A stretch of 64,000 nucleotides of DNA from Oscillibacter faecalis_A (GCF_029218125.1 NZ_JARFXX010000002.1:302869-366868); one strand, 5' to 3'. Shown: positions 1-10,045, numbered from the stretch's first letter. The notes: generated by a model from the sequence alone, not told the origin. Made by a program: numbers and translations.

Positions 1-1
1 G

Positions 2-244
2 ATCGTCCGGGCCGTGAATTTCTACAATTACAACAACCGGGACCGGGAGCTGAAGGAGCTGTATCTCTGCGGCGGCGGCGCGGGCATCGCGGCGCTGCGG
101 GAGACCATTGCCGAGACCACCCGGCTGGAGGTCCATCCGGCAACAGACCTGCTGCCGGAGCAGCAGCGCCCGGAGGAGGAGCCATGGCTGTACCTGCGGG
201 CCATTGCGGGTGTGTTTGAGAGCTTCCGGGGAGGAAAACGATGA
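2..244 (+). CDS. Type IV pilus assembly protein PilM-like, C-terminal end (partial)
   Basis: The reading frame is open from the window edge and gives the last 80 residues of an actin-like PilM protein. The segment RAVNFYNYNN followed by LYLCGGGAGI is the usual PilM C-terminal strand and phosphate-2 glycine motif of the actin fold. PilM sits at the cytoplasmic face of type IV pilus machines and binds the PilN tail. The stop overlaps the ATG of the next gene (ATGA), so the genes are translationally coupled. The N-terminus lies outside the window. Family call rests on motif and on the PilN, PilO and pilin genes downstream. Confidence 0.8.
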   Translation: MVRAVNFYNYNNRDRELKELYLCGGGAGIAALRETIAETTRLEVHPATDLLPEQQRPEEEPWLYLRAIAGVFESFRGGKR

Positions 245-867
245 ACGAGCAAGAGAAAAAGGGGACCCAGCCGGTCCGGGTCCATGGCCGTTATCCCCGC
301 AAGAGCGGCATCAATATGAATATGCGGGAGGACCGCACCCGGGAACTGACTACGCTCATTATCGGCGGCGTGCTCATCTGCGTGCTGGCAGGCGCGGCCG
401 CCAAATTCGGCGTAATCGACCAGTACCGGCGGCTCACGGAGGCCCAGCGGGCCTATGAGCAGGTCCACAGCCAGTATACGGCGGTGGAGACCGCGCTGGA
501 GGATTATGACCGGGTGCTGGCGGAATACCGCACCTATTCTACGGACTGGATGAATGACGCCGTGGATTCGGAAAGTCCCAATGCGGCGCTGTATGCCGCC
601 GTGGACCGCCAGCGGGTTTTAGACCTTATCGAGCGGGATATGCAGTCACAGGGGACAGTCACCTCCGTTCTGATTCGGGATAATCAGGCGGTGGTCGCCA
701 TGTCCGGCATGAGCCTGGACCAGATTTCCCAAATGTTCCAGAAAATCGGGGAAAGTCCCATTGTAGAAAATGTGGAGCTGAACATGGCGGAAACGGAAAA
801 GGAGCATCCCGCTTCGATTCTGAGCTTCTCCGTGAGCATTACGCTGTGCAGGGAGGTGGAGGAATGA
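241..867 (+). CDS. PilN-like type IV pilus inner-membrane protein
   Basis: This 208-residue protein has a short basic cytoplasmic N-terminus, one hydrophobic segment at about residues 38-59 (TLIIGGVLICVLAGAAAKFG), a coiled-coil-like stretch, and a C-terminal alpha/beta region. That layout matches PilN, which links cytoplasmic PilM to the membrane alignment complex with PilO. It overlaps the PilM stop by 4 nt and the next start by 4 nt. Sequence similarity to PilN is low in Gram-positive bacteria, so the call depends on architecture and order. A GspL/PilN-type paralogue is the alternative. Confidence 0.7.
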   Translation: MNEQEKKGTQPVRVHGRYPRKSGINMNMREDRTRELTTLIIGGVLICVLAGAAAKFGVIDQYRRLTEAQRAYEQVHSQYTAVETALEDYDRVLAEYRTYSTDWMNDAVDSESPNAALYAAVDRQRVLDLIERDMQSQGTVTSVLIRDNQAVVAMSGMSLDQISQMFQKIGESPIVENVELNMAETEKEHPASILSFSVSITLCREVEE

Positions 868-1403
868 ACCGGGAGCTGACAGGCCGGGAAAAGGTCATGT
901 TGCTGATCCTGAGCGTACTGGTGATGGCCTTGGGCTACTATAAGCTCATTCTTGAGCCCATCAACGATCAGGTGGCCGCCTACCGGGACAGCACCGAGCA
1001 GGAGCAGACGGAGCTGACCACGGAGCTGGTGCGGGCCGAGCAGCTGAAGAAAATGGAGTCTGCCGTGGCGGAGCTGCGGCAGCGCGGTGACGTCAAGCCC
1101 ATCCCCGCCTATGACAACAGTAAGGCGCTGATGGTGGAGCTGCACCGGATTCTGGCCTCCGCGCAGGAGTATTCTCTGGATTTCAGCGCGGGGACCACAG
1201 AGGAGGACTATATCGTTCTCCGACCTATCTCCCTGAGCTATACCACAGCGACCTACACTCAAAGCCGCGCCATTTTAGACGCGCTGAGCGGCAGCGATTA
1301 CATGAACAAGATCTCCAATCTGAGCATTCAGACGGAAACGGGAAGGGGAGAGAGCGGCGTTAAGACCGCTATGGTCATCACGTATTTTGAGGTTCGTCAG
1401 TAA
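864..1403 (+). CDS. PilO-like type IV pilus protein
   Basis: The ATG at 864 overlaps the upstream stop and has GGGAGGTGG just before it, so it is preferred over an upstream GTG-type start. The 179-residue product has one N-terminal membrane segment (VMLLILSVLVMALGYYKLIL), a long coiled coil, then a small alpha/beta domain, as in PilO. PilO dimerises with PilN to form the periplasm-side scaffold in Gram-negative species; here it would act outside the membrane of a Gram-positive cell. The position directly after PilN-like and before prepilins supports the call. Confidence 0.7.
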   Translation: MNRELTGREKVMLLILSVLVMALGYYKLILEPINDQVAAYRDSTEQEQTELTTELVRAEQLKKMESAVAELRQRGDVKPIPAYDNSKALMVELHRILASAQEYSLDFSAGTTEEDYIVLRPISLSYTTATYTQSRAILDALSGSDYMNKISNLSIQTETGRGESGVKTAMVITYFEVRQ

Positions 1404-1425
1404 CAGATACAAGGAGAATATGACG

Positions 1426-4400
1426 ATGAAAAGGGCAAACAGATTCGACAACCGTGGATTTTCGCTGGCAGAGGTCATGCTGACCGTGGCGATTCTTGTT
1501 GTTCTGTTTGCCCTTGCCATGATTCCTATTTCCAAGTACCAGAAGGAGTTCCGCCAGCAGGAGCTGGACAGCAAGGCGGAGCTGGTGTTCACTGCTGTGC
1601 AGAACCGCATGACCCAGCTTCAGGCAGCCGGAATGGAGTCACTGTACGCGTGGACACGGGATGGAGATCGTGGCATTAACAAGCTGGGGCTGGAGCCTTG
1701 GGGCAACACGGACTCCAACATCGGGGAAAATACGCTGTGTTATGTGACCTCGGCGGACAAACTGCAAGAAAATTGTGCCGCCGCAGACCTGTTCCCGGAG
1801 GGACAGGCGGACGATGAGCTGTGGAACGCGGACTGGGTGGTGGAATACGATCCCAAGGGCGGCAGCGTCTACGCCGTGTTTTACGGCGGCAGCGGCATGG
1901 CACAGCGGTACAGCCCATCGGAATTTGACCGGCTCCGCAGCCGGGCCTACCGTATCAGTGATGGCGCGCAGGTGGGCTATTACAGCGGCGACACCGTGGA
2001 GATAGAGACCACCGGCACACTGGAGCCGTATGCGGAGATCATCAATACCGACCATTTGCAGCTCCGGGTCATCTGCCCCCTGAAGGGAATGACGCTGAGC
2101 TTCCAGGCGCGTATCTGGGAGCTGGACGCCACGGGAGCGGAGACAGGCGACCCGGTGGTGGTGCCTTTCTCCGTCGATGAGGTGAAATGGGATGCGCCCA
2201 ACTATGTGGCCACCATGACGCTGGACAGCTTAGAGGAGGGAATGCGCTTTGCGAAGCAGACCCGCTTTCATGGACTGACACCGGGCAAAAATCTGAAGAT
2301 CACCGTGACTGTGACCAGCGACAATCCGCTGGTGGACAAGGGCTCCTGTACGGTGACCACCAACAGTCTGTTTGCCGATTTGAAGGACGGAGATACGGCG
2401 GAGCTGCGCTATGCGCGGCACCTTCAGAATTTGGATCAGGCATCTGAGCTGTCGGAGGATATCACCAAGGCGGTCCAGACCCGGGACATTGATTTTGCCG
2501 GGGACGCGGACGATGAGTGGAAAGCGCTTTACGGCGATCTCGGCTTTACGCCTGTCCGCAACAGTAATCTGGAGCAGCTCGAAGGCGCGGAGACCGGCAG
2601 CGCGACGGGGGTCTACCCGGTGATTTATGACCTGCCGGTGGACGTCGCCAGCGATGCGGGGCTCATTCAGTCGGCTTCCGCCGGGAAAATGCTGCTGCTG
2701 AAGAATATTCGGCTTTCCGGCGCGAATGTGACAGGTAAAACGGCTACTTCCAGCGCGGTAGGCGCGCTGGTGGGGTGCGTGAACGGAGCGTTGACGCTGG
2801 AGAACTGTCAGGTCTACCTCAGCCGCAGCCACGGCCATGTGGGGCCCGACGCGAACCGGAACAAGCAGTGGCTGCAGGGCGGCGATACCGGCGGATTGGT
2901 CGGCAGAATTGAAGCGGGCGGCAGCGCGGAGATTCAAAACAGCTTTGCCGCTACCACTGCCGCAGGCGTGATGTCCGTAGGCGGTCTTGTGGGCCGGGTA
3001 GACGGTAAGCTGTCTGTGACCCACAGCTACGCGGACTGCTACCTGACGCTGGAAAAGGGCTCGCAAGGTATTGCAGGCGGCCTTGTGGGCGTGGGCATCG
3101 ACACGGCCACGCTCAAGGTTGAGGACGCCTATGCCGCCGGTTTCCTGACAGCGGATCAGACCGCCGGCATTGCGGGAATGCGCGCCAGCTTGACCAATGT
3201 GTATACCGCCTGCGCGCTCATGACGGAAAGGGCGGAGGGCGGCTACGATACGGACGGTAAGCTGACATATTCCACCGTGACCGGCGGCAGCGCAGCAGGT
3301 CAGGTATACTATCTCTGCAACGGTGAGGAAAATGTTGTCTTGGGCGCGAGCCGGACATGGACCAGCGCGAACCGCACAGAGGCTGCGGCGGAACTGGGCG
3401 ATGCCTTTACCGATGAAACCAGCGGACTGAACACCGTCCGCTACGAGTTGAAGGTCAGCGGCCTTAGCAGCTACACGTTCCCCCGGCTGAAAAATCTGCC
3501 GCATTACGGCGATTGGAAGGCAGAGTTTGAGTCCGGCGCACTGGCCTACTACGAATACTATGCGGATGGAAGCTACGGCTTCTACGGCGGCAATATCGAC
3601 ACTCTGAAGGATACAAAAGCGGTGTTGGGTGATGGCTATGCCGCCGTTTACGAGGGAACTGTCCCACCCGCGAGCCTGACCGTGACGCTGAACTATACGG
3701 TCAAGGGCGTTCAGACGAAAAAAGAGATTACGCTGAATGGAACAAATGCCGTGACCGTTCAGGCAAACGGACGGACGTATCAGCTTTTGCGCTTTAGTAA
3801 AGAAGACCTTGAGACCGCTGGCGCTGTGGACAATTACTATATCACCGCCATTGGCAATGAGCGGACGTATTCCTTTAACCCGCATTTCGCGAAAACGGCG
3901 GTGGAGGGCGCGGCAGTCATTGAGAAAACGGCGGAGCAGACCATCAGTATCCGCACGGCCCGCCAGCTCAACAACCTGAGCCGCTATTACAGCGATTACC
4001 GGGATACCATCTCCGAGATTGCTTCCTTTGCACAGGAGTTGAATATCGACTATTCTGCCTATGACTGGGCGCACTATATGGCGCTCGGCACGCTGGTCAC
4101 TACCCAGCCGCCCATTGGCGAATCGGAGGCGCTGTCCTTTATCCACGAATACGATGGAGGCTGCCACACCATTACCGGCGTGCGCTTTACCGACAACGGG
4201 ACGTATATGGGCCTGTTCGGCTATAACCGGGGACAACTGCGGGATATCGTGCTGACACAGGCGGTGGCGGCCGATGCGTCCGGGCCGATGCTGCGGATGT
4301 CCGCACGGATGAAAACGGCGTACATCGGCGTACTGGCCGGTGTAAACAGCGGCACAATCACAAACTGCGCCGTGGCCGGGTATCAGCTTCAGGTGCAGGC

Positions 4401-7400
4401 GTACAGCGCCAGTGCCGTGTACGCGGGCGGCCTTGTCGGCAGCAATCTGGGCGGACGCATCCGGGGGTGCAGCGCGGAATTTCCGCTGCTGTACGCCGCC
4501 AGCACCTATGCCAAGCTGTATGTGGGCGGCCTTGTCGGCAACAGCAGCGGCCAGATTCGCCAGAGCTATGTCACCGGCGCGGTCAATATTGAGGAAATCA
4601 AGGGCGGCGGCGTGACGCTGGCCGGCTTTGCGGCGGAAAACGGCGGCTCGATTCAAAATAGCTACTGCGCGGTGTCCATGATCTCCGCAGGCGCGGAGAC
4701 CAGGGGCTTTACCGTGGGCGGCATTGTGCGGGACTGCTATTACTTAAACGGAGGAACCTACGCCTTCCGGGGCAGCGTGGCGCTGTATGACGCAGCGGAC
4801 AGCTCGGGGGCGCAGCCGGTCACGGATGAAAAGCTGTCCGGGCAGAAAATCGGCGGCTTTGGAACGGTGTCCGCCAGCTATGACCATGCCGCTACGGACG
4901 AGGAAAATTACCCCTACCCCGGCAGCGTGACCAACGCGGCGGGAGATTATGTCCACTACGGCGACTGGGTGATGGAATCCGACCTTGGCAAACTGGGCGT
5001 GTTCTATTGGGAATACGAGACCGGCGGCGCCAACAACGGCTATCACATTTCCTACATCGGCTTTGATGGTTCGGCGGAAAAGCGGGGCGAGAGCCTTTGC
5101 GAGACCCACGATGACGGCGGCGTCATTACCCGGTTCGGCTACGGCTATTACTGGAAGGATGGGCAGACAAAGCCTGCATTCACCACCAGTAAATTCTGCG
5201 CGGGGACAACTGCGGTTTCCGAAATCAGCGAAAAGCTGCGGGAGCAGATTCCCGGCTATACCTTTACCGCCTTTGAAAGCGGCGAAAACGGTTTGCGTCT
5301 GCTCTCAGCGGATGAGCGGAACGCGGAATGGACGCTCACTGTCGGAACATACACTTACAGGTATTCTGTCTGCCCGTTCTTTGGCAATGCCTTCAACTAC
5401 ATGAGCGGAACCGGCACGTCCGGCGCGGAGGACAATATCCAACCCGGTACGCCGGAGACGGACGGAAAGGGGCTTGCCTATCAAATCCGCTCTGCGGACC
5501 AGCTCCAATTCATCAACTGGAGCTATGTGGATGGCACAGGCTCGGCCACCCGCCTTGTCACAAAGAACAATTACAAGCTGTTTCCGTATCTGCAATATAC
5601 CAACAGCACCGGCACGGCCAAGCAGACGCGGACGGACGCGGAGCGGAACCGCCCGGCTCAGAGCTGGCAGCAGACCCATGACCTCAACGGCGCGAACCAA
5701 GAAGCGGGGAAGGCCGAAAAGCAGGAAAACAACCGGCAGTTCTATCCCATTGCCGGCGCCGTAGACCATATCACAACAAACAACTCCTACAGCATGGTGC
5801 TCTATAACTGGTTCGGCGGTAGCTATGACGGTGGGAACTACTATATCAAGAACCTGAACATCGAATCTCCCTGCTACAATGTGGGCCTGTTCGGCACCAC
5901 CGCCGGTGCGGATATCCGCAACATCGTGCTCTACAGCGATAATAACGCTGTGATTCAGCGACGCACGGAGCAGTCGGACTGGGGAAACTCCGGGGGCGAG
6001 AGCGACATTATGCGCTACCAGTGCGCATATGCCATGGGTGGTCTTGTGGGGATTGCGTATCGCTACCATAATGACCCCGGCAGCGTGATCACCAATTGCG
6101 CTATTGCGGGCTATGTCATTCAGGACAACAGTAAAAATCTCCTGCGCTTGGGCGAGGCGGTGGTGGGCGGCCTCATCGGTGTGTCCAATCTGGATTTGAA
6201 GCAGTGTTCCGCCGTGGTGGATATTCAGGTCAACTGCACCCATATCTGGAGAAATGACAGTGGTCTGAACGCGGCGAGGTACGGCAACTTTATCCGCGTG
6301 GGCGGCCTTGTGGGCGGCCTGCGGGACAAGGCCACGGACTGCTACACCGGCGGTAAGATTACCGTTTCCAAGGAAACGCTGAAGGAACGGGTGCGTACCG
6401 GGTCCTGGGGCAGCGACAATACGCACTTTGCCGATGGCAGCGAGGCCGTGGAGGTCAAATGGCCCATCGCCGGCAACGGCAGCAATGCCAACCCGGCGAC
6501 CTACGTGTTTATCGGCGGTATCGGCGGCAGCGGCTTCTCCGCCAATTTCCAGAACTTCACGGGTGTGAACAATACCAGTGCTGACGGTGCGCCGAAATTC
6601 TATAATTGCTATACCTATATCAATCTGCCGGATATGGAGGGAACTATTACGGCCATCTCTCTTATCGGCAGCACGGCGGACCGCTATAAGTATACCACAT
6701 ATACTGTGGAAAATTGCTATTACCTCAAGAGTATCAAGGATCAGGCATCCTTTGCAAAGGCGTCCAAGACCTATAATCCGAATAACACAAACTCCATGTA
6801 TACACTGCTGTATAATAAGCCGGATGTGCAGGAGGCCATGTTCAAAGGCAATATGAGCTACCTGACAAGATACCTGTGGGAAACCAGTGTCAAGTATGGC
6901 TCTGAGGTCAAGGGCCTGACGGGTCTGACCTATGACCAGATGGCCCAGCGAATTGGAGATGCCAATATCCAAACAGCAAACGGCCTGAACAAGACGTTCG
7001 GCAGCTTCAAGGACGCGCTGAACAACGGCCGCACCGGCAGCGAGGCGGCCTACGATTGGGTCACCACCGAGGAGCAGGACGCGCAGGGGAACAATATCCC
7101 GGTCCACGGCAAGTACAGTTTTCCCGGCAGCACGGACGCGTTGCTGGGACAGGACTTCCCCTTCCCTACGGTGCTGCGGCAGGAAAAGCAGGGACAGACC
7201 ATGAACCTGCACTACGGCACTTGGCCGCTGCACGGATTATTCTGGTCCAAGGGCATTGCCTCCATGGACCTGATCGCCGATTACAAGGACAGGGCGGCGG
7301 GCAGCAGTATTCAGATGGAGCTGAAGCCCTATGAGCTGGGAATTTCGGATGTGCCGCAGGTGAACTTCGAGTATACGGACGCTGCCATTGTGCAGGTTTC

Positions 7401-8490
7401 CGCCGTATGGAACGCAGATAAAAAGAGCTATGACGTTACGCTGAAGGGCCTGAAGCCCGGAGCCACCGAGGTCACGGCCAAGATCGACTATCAGGGCAGC
7501 ACCTATGAGGCGCGGCTGCTGTTAACGGTCACGGCAGAGATCACCGTTTCCACGAACATCGAGGATGTTAACTGCTACGTGGGCGAAGCGGCAACGATGC
7601 AGCTCATGGCGCAGGACAAGCTGGGGAAGTCGCTGCCCTATGCAAAATGGAGCGTGACCAGCAGTGCGCCCACTGTGGCCTCTGCCGTCATCAAGGACGA
7701 TACAATGGTGGAAATTCAGGGAAACAGTGAGGGCGACGCTGCGTTGACGCTTCAGGTGGACTGTGAGCTTCCCGGTGTCGGTACATTCAGTGCCAGCACG
7801 ATTCGCAGTGTTTCCGTCCGGATGCAGGGTATTCTGGGCGTCACCTCCGACGGGCGCTATTGGCAGGGCAAGCTGATGAAAGAGACTGCCACCGGTTTTG
7901 CTGGTTTTGATTGGTCAGAGAAGCCCGCAGAGGTGACAACATTTGCAGAGAATGCACCGGCCTGCGGCGAGGAAACGCTGTTCCTCTACGCACAGGGCAC
8001 GGACGCGGCCCTTGCAAACTACAGTGTGGAAAGTGTCACGGTGCAGAGCGGCACCTCCCCGGTGGAGGTAGCGCCGGGCAATACGAACGGTACGTATTGG
8101 GTACTGCCCGGTGCGAAGCAGACCTCCGGGGACTACACGGTGCTGCCGCTTCAGCTTTTCGGCAAGAGCGAGGGCGAGGTTACGCTGTCCGTTGTGCTGA
8201 AGGACCAGCGCTCCGGCAAGACCCTTACATTTGAGGGCGTCGAGTATACAATCCGGCCGCCGCTGCTGCATAGTGTGACCTACATCACGGGGCAGGAGAC
8301 AAGTGAAAAGACGGAAAACGTGATTGTGAAGGGCGATACCGTCACACTTCCGAAGCCAGGCAATGCGGGAATACAGAGCTTTCTGTACTGGCGCAGGAAC
8401 AATGGCGATACGCCCGATTCCCCGGAATATCCCGCAGGATTTGTATTTCCCCTGACGGGTGACGTAATATTTCAGGCTGTTTACAAATGA
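1426..8490 (+). CDS. Giant type IV prepilin-headed surface protein with GLUG-like repeats, Ig-like and InlB-type domains
   Basis: A 2354-residue protein. The ATG at 1426 lies 9 nt after AAGGAG; an in-frame ATG at 1420 is closer (3 nt). The N-terminus is a class III signal, NRG|FSLAEVMLTVAIL, with Glu at +5 of the predicted mature chain, so a prepilin peptidase should cut after Gly11. After the pilin helix come many GGLVG-containing repeats (about residues 488, 520, 552, 1002, 1033, 1538, 1581, 1626) of the GLUG type, a bacterial Ig-like (Big2-like) domain at about 2036-2120, and a C-terminal InlB B-repeat-like segment at about 2282-2354. Minor pilins are usually 150-300 residues, so this looks like a pilus-tip adhesin. 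It lies in the pilus operon, 23 nt after PilO-like. Confidence 0.85.
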   Translation: MKRANRFDNRGFSLAEVMLTVAILVVLFALAMIPISKYQKEFRQQELDSKAELVFTAVQNRMTQLQAAGMESLYAWTRDGDRGINKLGLEPWGNTDSNIGENTLCYVTSADKLQENCAAADLFPEGQADDELWNADWVVEYDPKGGSVYAVFYGGSGMAQRYSPSEFDRLRSRAYRISDGAQVGYYSGDTVEIETTGTLEPYAEIINTDHLQLRVICPLKGMTLSFQARIWELDATGAETGDPVVVPFSVDEVKWDAPNYVATMTLDSLEEGMRFAKQTRFHGLTPGKNLKITVTVTSDNPLVDKGSCTVTTNSLFADLKDGDTAELRYARHLQNLDQASELSEDITKAVQTRDIDFAGDADDEWKALYGDLGFTPVRNSNLEQLEGAETGSATGVYPVIYDLPVDVASDAGLIQSASAGKMLLLKNIRLSGANVTGKTATSSAVGALVGCVNGALTLENCQVYLSRSHGHVGPDANRNKQWLQGGDTGGLVGRIEAGGSAEIQNSFAATTAAGVMSVGGLVGRVDGKLSVTHSYADCYLTLEKGSQGIAGGLVGVGIDTATLKVEDAYAAGFLTADQTAGIAGMRASLTNVYTACALMTERAEGGYDTDGKLTYSTVTGGSAAGQVYYLCNGEENVVLGASRTWTSANRTEAAAELGDAFTDETSGLNTVRYELKVSGLSSYTFPRLKNLPHYGDWKAEFESGALAYYEYYADGSYGFYGGNIDTLKDTKAVLGDGYAAVYEGTVPPASLTVTLNYTVKGVQTKKEITLNGTNAVTVQANGRTYQLLRFSKEDLETAGAVDNYYITAIGNERTYSFNPHFAKTAVEGAAVIEKTAEQTISIRTARQLNNLSRYYSDYRDTISEIASFAQELNIDYSAYDWAHYMALGTLVTTQPPIGESEALSFIHEYDGGCHTITGVRFTDNGTYMGLFGYNRGQLRDIVLTQAVAADASGPMLRMSARMKTAYIGVLAGVNSGTITNCAVAGYQLQVQAYSASAVYAGGLVGSNLGGRIRGCSAEFPLLYAASTYAKLYVGGLVGNSSGQIRQSYVTGAVNIEEIKGGGVTLAGFAAENGGSIQNSYCAVSMISAGAETRGFTVGGIVRDCYYLNGGTYAFRGSVALYDAADSSGAQPVTDEKLSGQKIGGFGTVSASYDHAATDEENYPYPGSVTNAAGDYVHYGDWVMESDLGKLGVFYWEYETGGANNGYHISYIGFDGSAEKRGESLCETHDDGGVITRFGYGYYWKDGQTKPAFTTSKFCAGTTAVSEISEKLREQIPGYTFTAFESGENGLRLLSADERNAEWTLTVGTYTYRYSVCPFFGNAFNYMSGTGTSGAEDNIQPGTPETDGKGLAYQIRSADQLQFINWSYVDGTGSATRLVTKNNYKLFPYLQYTNSTGTAKQTRTDAERNRPAQSWQQTHDLNGANQEAGKAEKQENNRQFYPIAGAVDHITTNNSYSMVLYNWFGGSYDGGNYYIKNLNIESPCYNVGLFGTTAGADIRNIVLYSDNNAVIQRRTEQSDWGNSGGESDIMRYQCAYAMGGLVGIAYRYHNDPGSVITNCAIAGYVIQDNSKNLLRLGEAVVGGLIGVSNLDLKQCSAVVDIQVNCTHIWRNDSGLNAARYGNFIRVGGLVGGLRDKATDCYTGGKITVSKETLKERVRTGSWGSDNTHFADGSEAVEVKWPIAGNGSNANPATYVFIGGIGGSGFSANFQNFTGVNNTSADGAPKFYNCYTYINLPDMEGTITAISLIGSTADRYKYTTYTVENCYYLKSIKDQASFAKASKTYNPNNTNSMYTLLYNKPDVQEAMFKGNMSYLTRYLWETSVKYGSEVKGLTGLTYDQMAQRIGDANIQTANGLNKTFGSFKDALNNGRTGSEAAYDWVTTEEQDAQGNNIPVHGKYSFPGSTDALLGQDFPFPTVLRQEKQGQTMNLHYGTWPLHGLFWSKGIASMDLIADYKDRAAGSSIQMELKPYELGISDVPQVNFEYTDAAIVQVSAVWNADKKSYDVTLKGLKPGATEVTAKIDYQGSTYEARLLLTVTAEITVSTNIEDVNCYVGEAATMQLMAQDKLGKSLPYAKWSVTSSAPTVASAVIKDDTMVEIQGNSEGDAALTLQVDCELPGVGTFSASTIRSVSVRMQGILGVTSDGRYWQGKLMKETATGFAGFDWSEKPAEVTTFAENAPACGEETLFLYAQGTDAALANYSVESVTVQSGTSPVEVAPGNTNGTYWVLPGAKQTSGDYTVLPLQLFGKSEGEVTLSVVLKDQRSGKTLTFEGVEYTIRPPLLHSVTYITGQETSEKTENVIVKGDTVTLPKPGNAGIQSFLYWRRNNGDTPDSPEYPAGFVFPLTGDVIFQAVYK

Positions 8491-8510
8491 GAGAAAGGAG
8501 GGCCTTGGGT

Positions 8511-9209
8511 ATGATGAATAAGCTGCGCGACAGGCGGGGCGCATCGCTCCTGATGGCCCTCCTGCTGCTCCTGCTGGCAACGATGGTCAGCGTGGTCATC
8601 CTGACTGCGGTTTCCAGCGCGGCTCGGCACCTGAGCCGCGACCGGGAGGCCCAGCAGAACTACCTGACGGTCAGCTCTGCGGCAGAGCTGCTGCGAAGCG
8701 GTCTCAAAGGCGCGAAATATACCCGGACAGAAACCGTGACCTACACCTATGATTATGACGAGGGAGGCAACGTGACCGGTAGCCATGAGAGCGAGCCAGT
8801 GATTGTGACAACGCAGGCTGAAGCTATGGGCGTTATGGGTGCATGGCTGGCGTCCTGCATTCAGGCGGACGGAAACTGGCAGCAGAGCGAGCGTCATGAC
8901 ACAATTACGCTTACGGTCACCCCTCAGGGAACGGACGAGGTTTTACGGCCGGTGAAGGTCGATTTTTCCATGACGGACAAGGGTGAAATATCCACGAACA
9001 CAACTGCCGCCGATTTTACGCTGGTATTTTATCTGCCGGATGGCGATGACTGCCGCATGACGCTGAAGCTCACGGGCTATCGGACATGGAGCGAGGAGTG
9101 GAAAGGCTCCGTAGAATTGGGGGAGCGGCGGCATATCATGACCACTTCGATCGAATGGAAGAATGATGTCATCACCAAGGGCGGAGAGGTACAGGAGGGG
9201 ACAGCATGA
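8511..9209 (+). CDS. PilX-like minor pseudopilin
   Basis: The ATG at 8511 follows AAAGGAGG at a 9 nt spacing; upstream in-frame starts lack a site. The 232-residue protein starts with DRRGASLLMALLLLLLATMV, a class III-like signal with Ala after Gly and a long hydrophobic helix but no Glu at +5, as in GspK/PilX tip subunits. The rest is a beta-rich globular domain with a stretch of Thr/Tyr. It lies between the giant pilin and two small pseudopilins, so it probably takes part in the priming tip complex. Exact family is uncertain. Confidence 0.65.
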   Translation: MMNKLRDRRGASLLMALLLLLLATMVSVVILTAVSSAARHLSRDREAQQNYLTVSSAAELLRSGLKGAKYTRTETVTYTYDYDEGGNVTGSHESEPVIVTTQAEAMGVMGAWLASCIQADGNWQQSERHDTITLTVTPQGTDEVLRPVKVDFSMTDKGEISTNTTAADFTLVFYLPDGDDCRMTLKLTGYRTWSEEWKGSVELGERRHIMTTSIEWKNDVITKGGEVQEGTA

Positions 9210-9499
9210 ACAGGCTGAAGGACAATCGGGGCGAGACCCTGATCGAGTCGCTGGTCTCCTTGCTGATTTTGACCATGACCTTTGCCTTTCTGGCCGTGGC
9301 GTCCACCACGGCGGCAAGGCTCAACGCCAAGGTGCGGGATACGGATGTCTCTTTTCGGTATGAGGCGGAAAGCACTGACAATGCAAGGGTCGAGCTTCAG
9401 GGCTCCGTTTCGCTTGATGGCATTAAAAGCGGCTTACAGACCGTGACGCTGTACGAAAATAACGGTTACCTCTATTATGATGGGGGGCCGGGGATATGA
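9206..9499 (+). CDS. PilV-like minor pseudopilin (short)
   Basis: A 97-residue prepilin-like protein with the signal DNRG|ETLIESLVSLLILTMTF, where Glu is present at +5. Only about 60 residues follow the helix, which is very short for a minor pilin. Its ATG overlaps the previous stop (ATGA) and its stop overlaps the next ATG, so it is translated as part of the pilus operon. Acts after processing by prepilin peptidase, most likely in the tip complex with the PilX- and PilW-like proteins. Confidence 0.7.
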   Translation: MNRLKDNRGETLIESLVSLLILTMTFAFLAVASTTAARLNAKVRDTDVSFRYEAESTDNARVELQGSVSLDGIKSGLQTVTLYENNGYLYYDGGPGI

Positions 9500-9999
9500 G
9501 CAGACTGAAAAGCAGCCGGGGCATGACCTTTATGGAGCTGCTGTGCGCCGTGCTGATTTTGATGATGTCCACCGCGCTGGTGCTGGTGGGCGTCAATCTG
9601 GCGCTGACAACCTACCGGGCGAATATGGAGGCGTCGGAGGCACAGGTCCTCTACTCCACGCTGACAACAGTCATCAGTGATAAGTTGCGCTATTGCGGAA
9701 CAGTGGAAACGGCGGAGGATGGCACCATCACCCAAATATTCGCGCAGGGTATCGGCACTGGCAGCGGTGAGGCGTTTCAGCTTACGGAGGACGGAAAAGT
9801 GATGCTGGGCGGAAAAAGCCTGCTGGGCTCCGGTGCCTACCCACGGGACCTTACAGTGAGCAGTCTGACCATGACTTATAATAAGGACTCACGGCTCTTT
9901 ACGGTCTCCATGGAGATCAGTAACCAAAAGGGACAGCGGTTAGCCGGAGGCATGGACTTTCAGGTGAAAAAGCTGAACACGTCAGAATCGGACATATAG
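9496..9999 (+). CDS. PilW-like minor pseudopilin
   Basis: A 167-residue prepilin with the signal SSRG|MTFMELLCAVLILMMSTALV; Met follows the cleavage Gly and Glu is at +5. The C-terminal domain is a small beta-rich fold typical of PilW/GspJ-like subunits. It overlaps the preceding gene by 4 nt and is the last gene of the pilus operon, followed at once by a strong terminator. No prepilin peptidase or assembly ATPase lies in this window, so they must be encoded upstream or elsewhere. Confidence 0.7.
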   Translation: MSRLKSSRGMTFMELLCAVLILMMSTALVLVGVNLALTTYRANMEASEAQVLYSTLTTVISDKLRYCGTVETAEDGTITQIFAQGIGTGSGEAFQLTEDGKVMLGGKSLLGSGAYPRDLTVSSLTMTYNKDSRLFTVSMEISNQKGQRLAGGMDFQVKKLNTSESDI

Positions 10000-10000
10000 A

Positions 10001-10039
10001 AAAAGGCCTGAGACTGCTTTTGCGGTCTCAGGTCTTTTT
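10001..10039 (+). terminator. Rho-independent terminator of the pilus operon
   Basis: Stem CCTGAGAC at 10007-10014 pairs with GTCTCAGG at 10025-10032 and is followed by TCTTTTT. It has A-runs on the other side and may also stop the convergent zinc-lipoprotein transcript. Confidence 0.85.
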
Positions 10040-10045
10040 GAATGC

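Noticed and set aside
2230..4656. 808-codon open frame on the minus strand
   Set aside because: Antisense to the giant pilin; no ribosome site, Arg/His/Ala-rich shadow of a GC-biased gene.
5305..7233. 642-codon open frame on the minus strand
   Set aside because: Also antisense to the giant pilin, with no start context and no recognisable domains.
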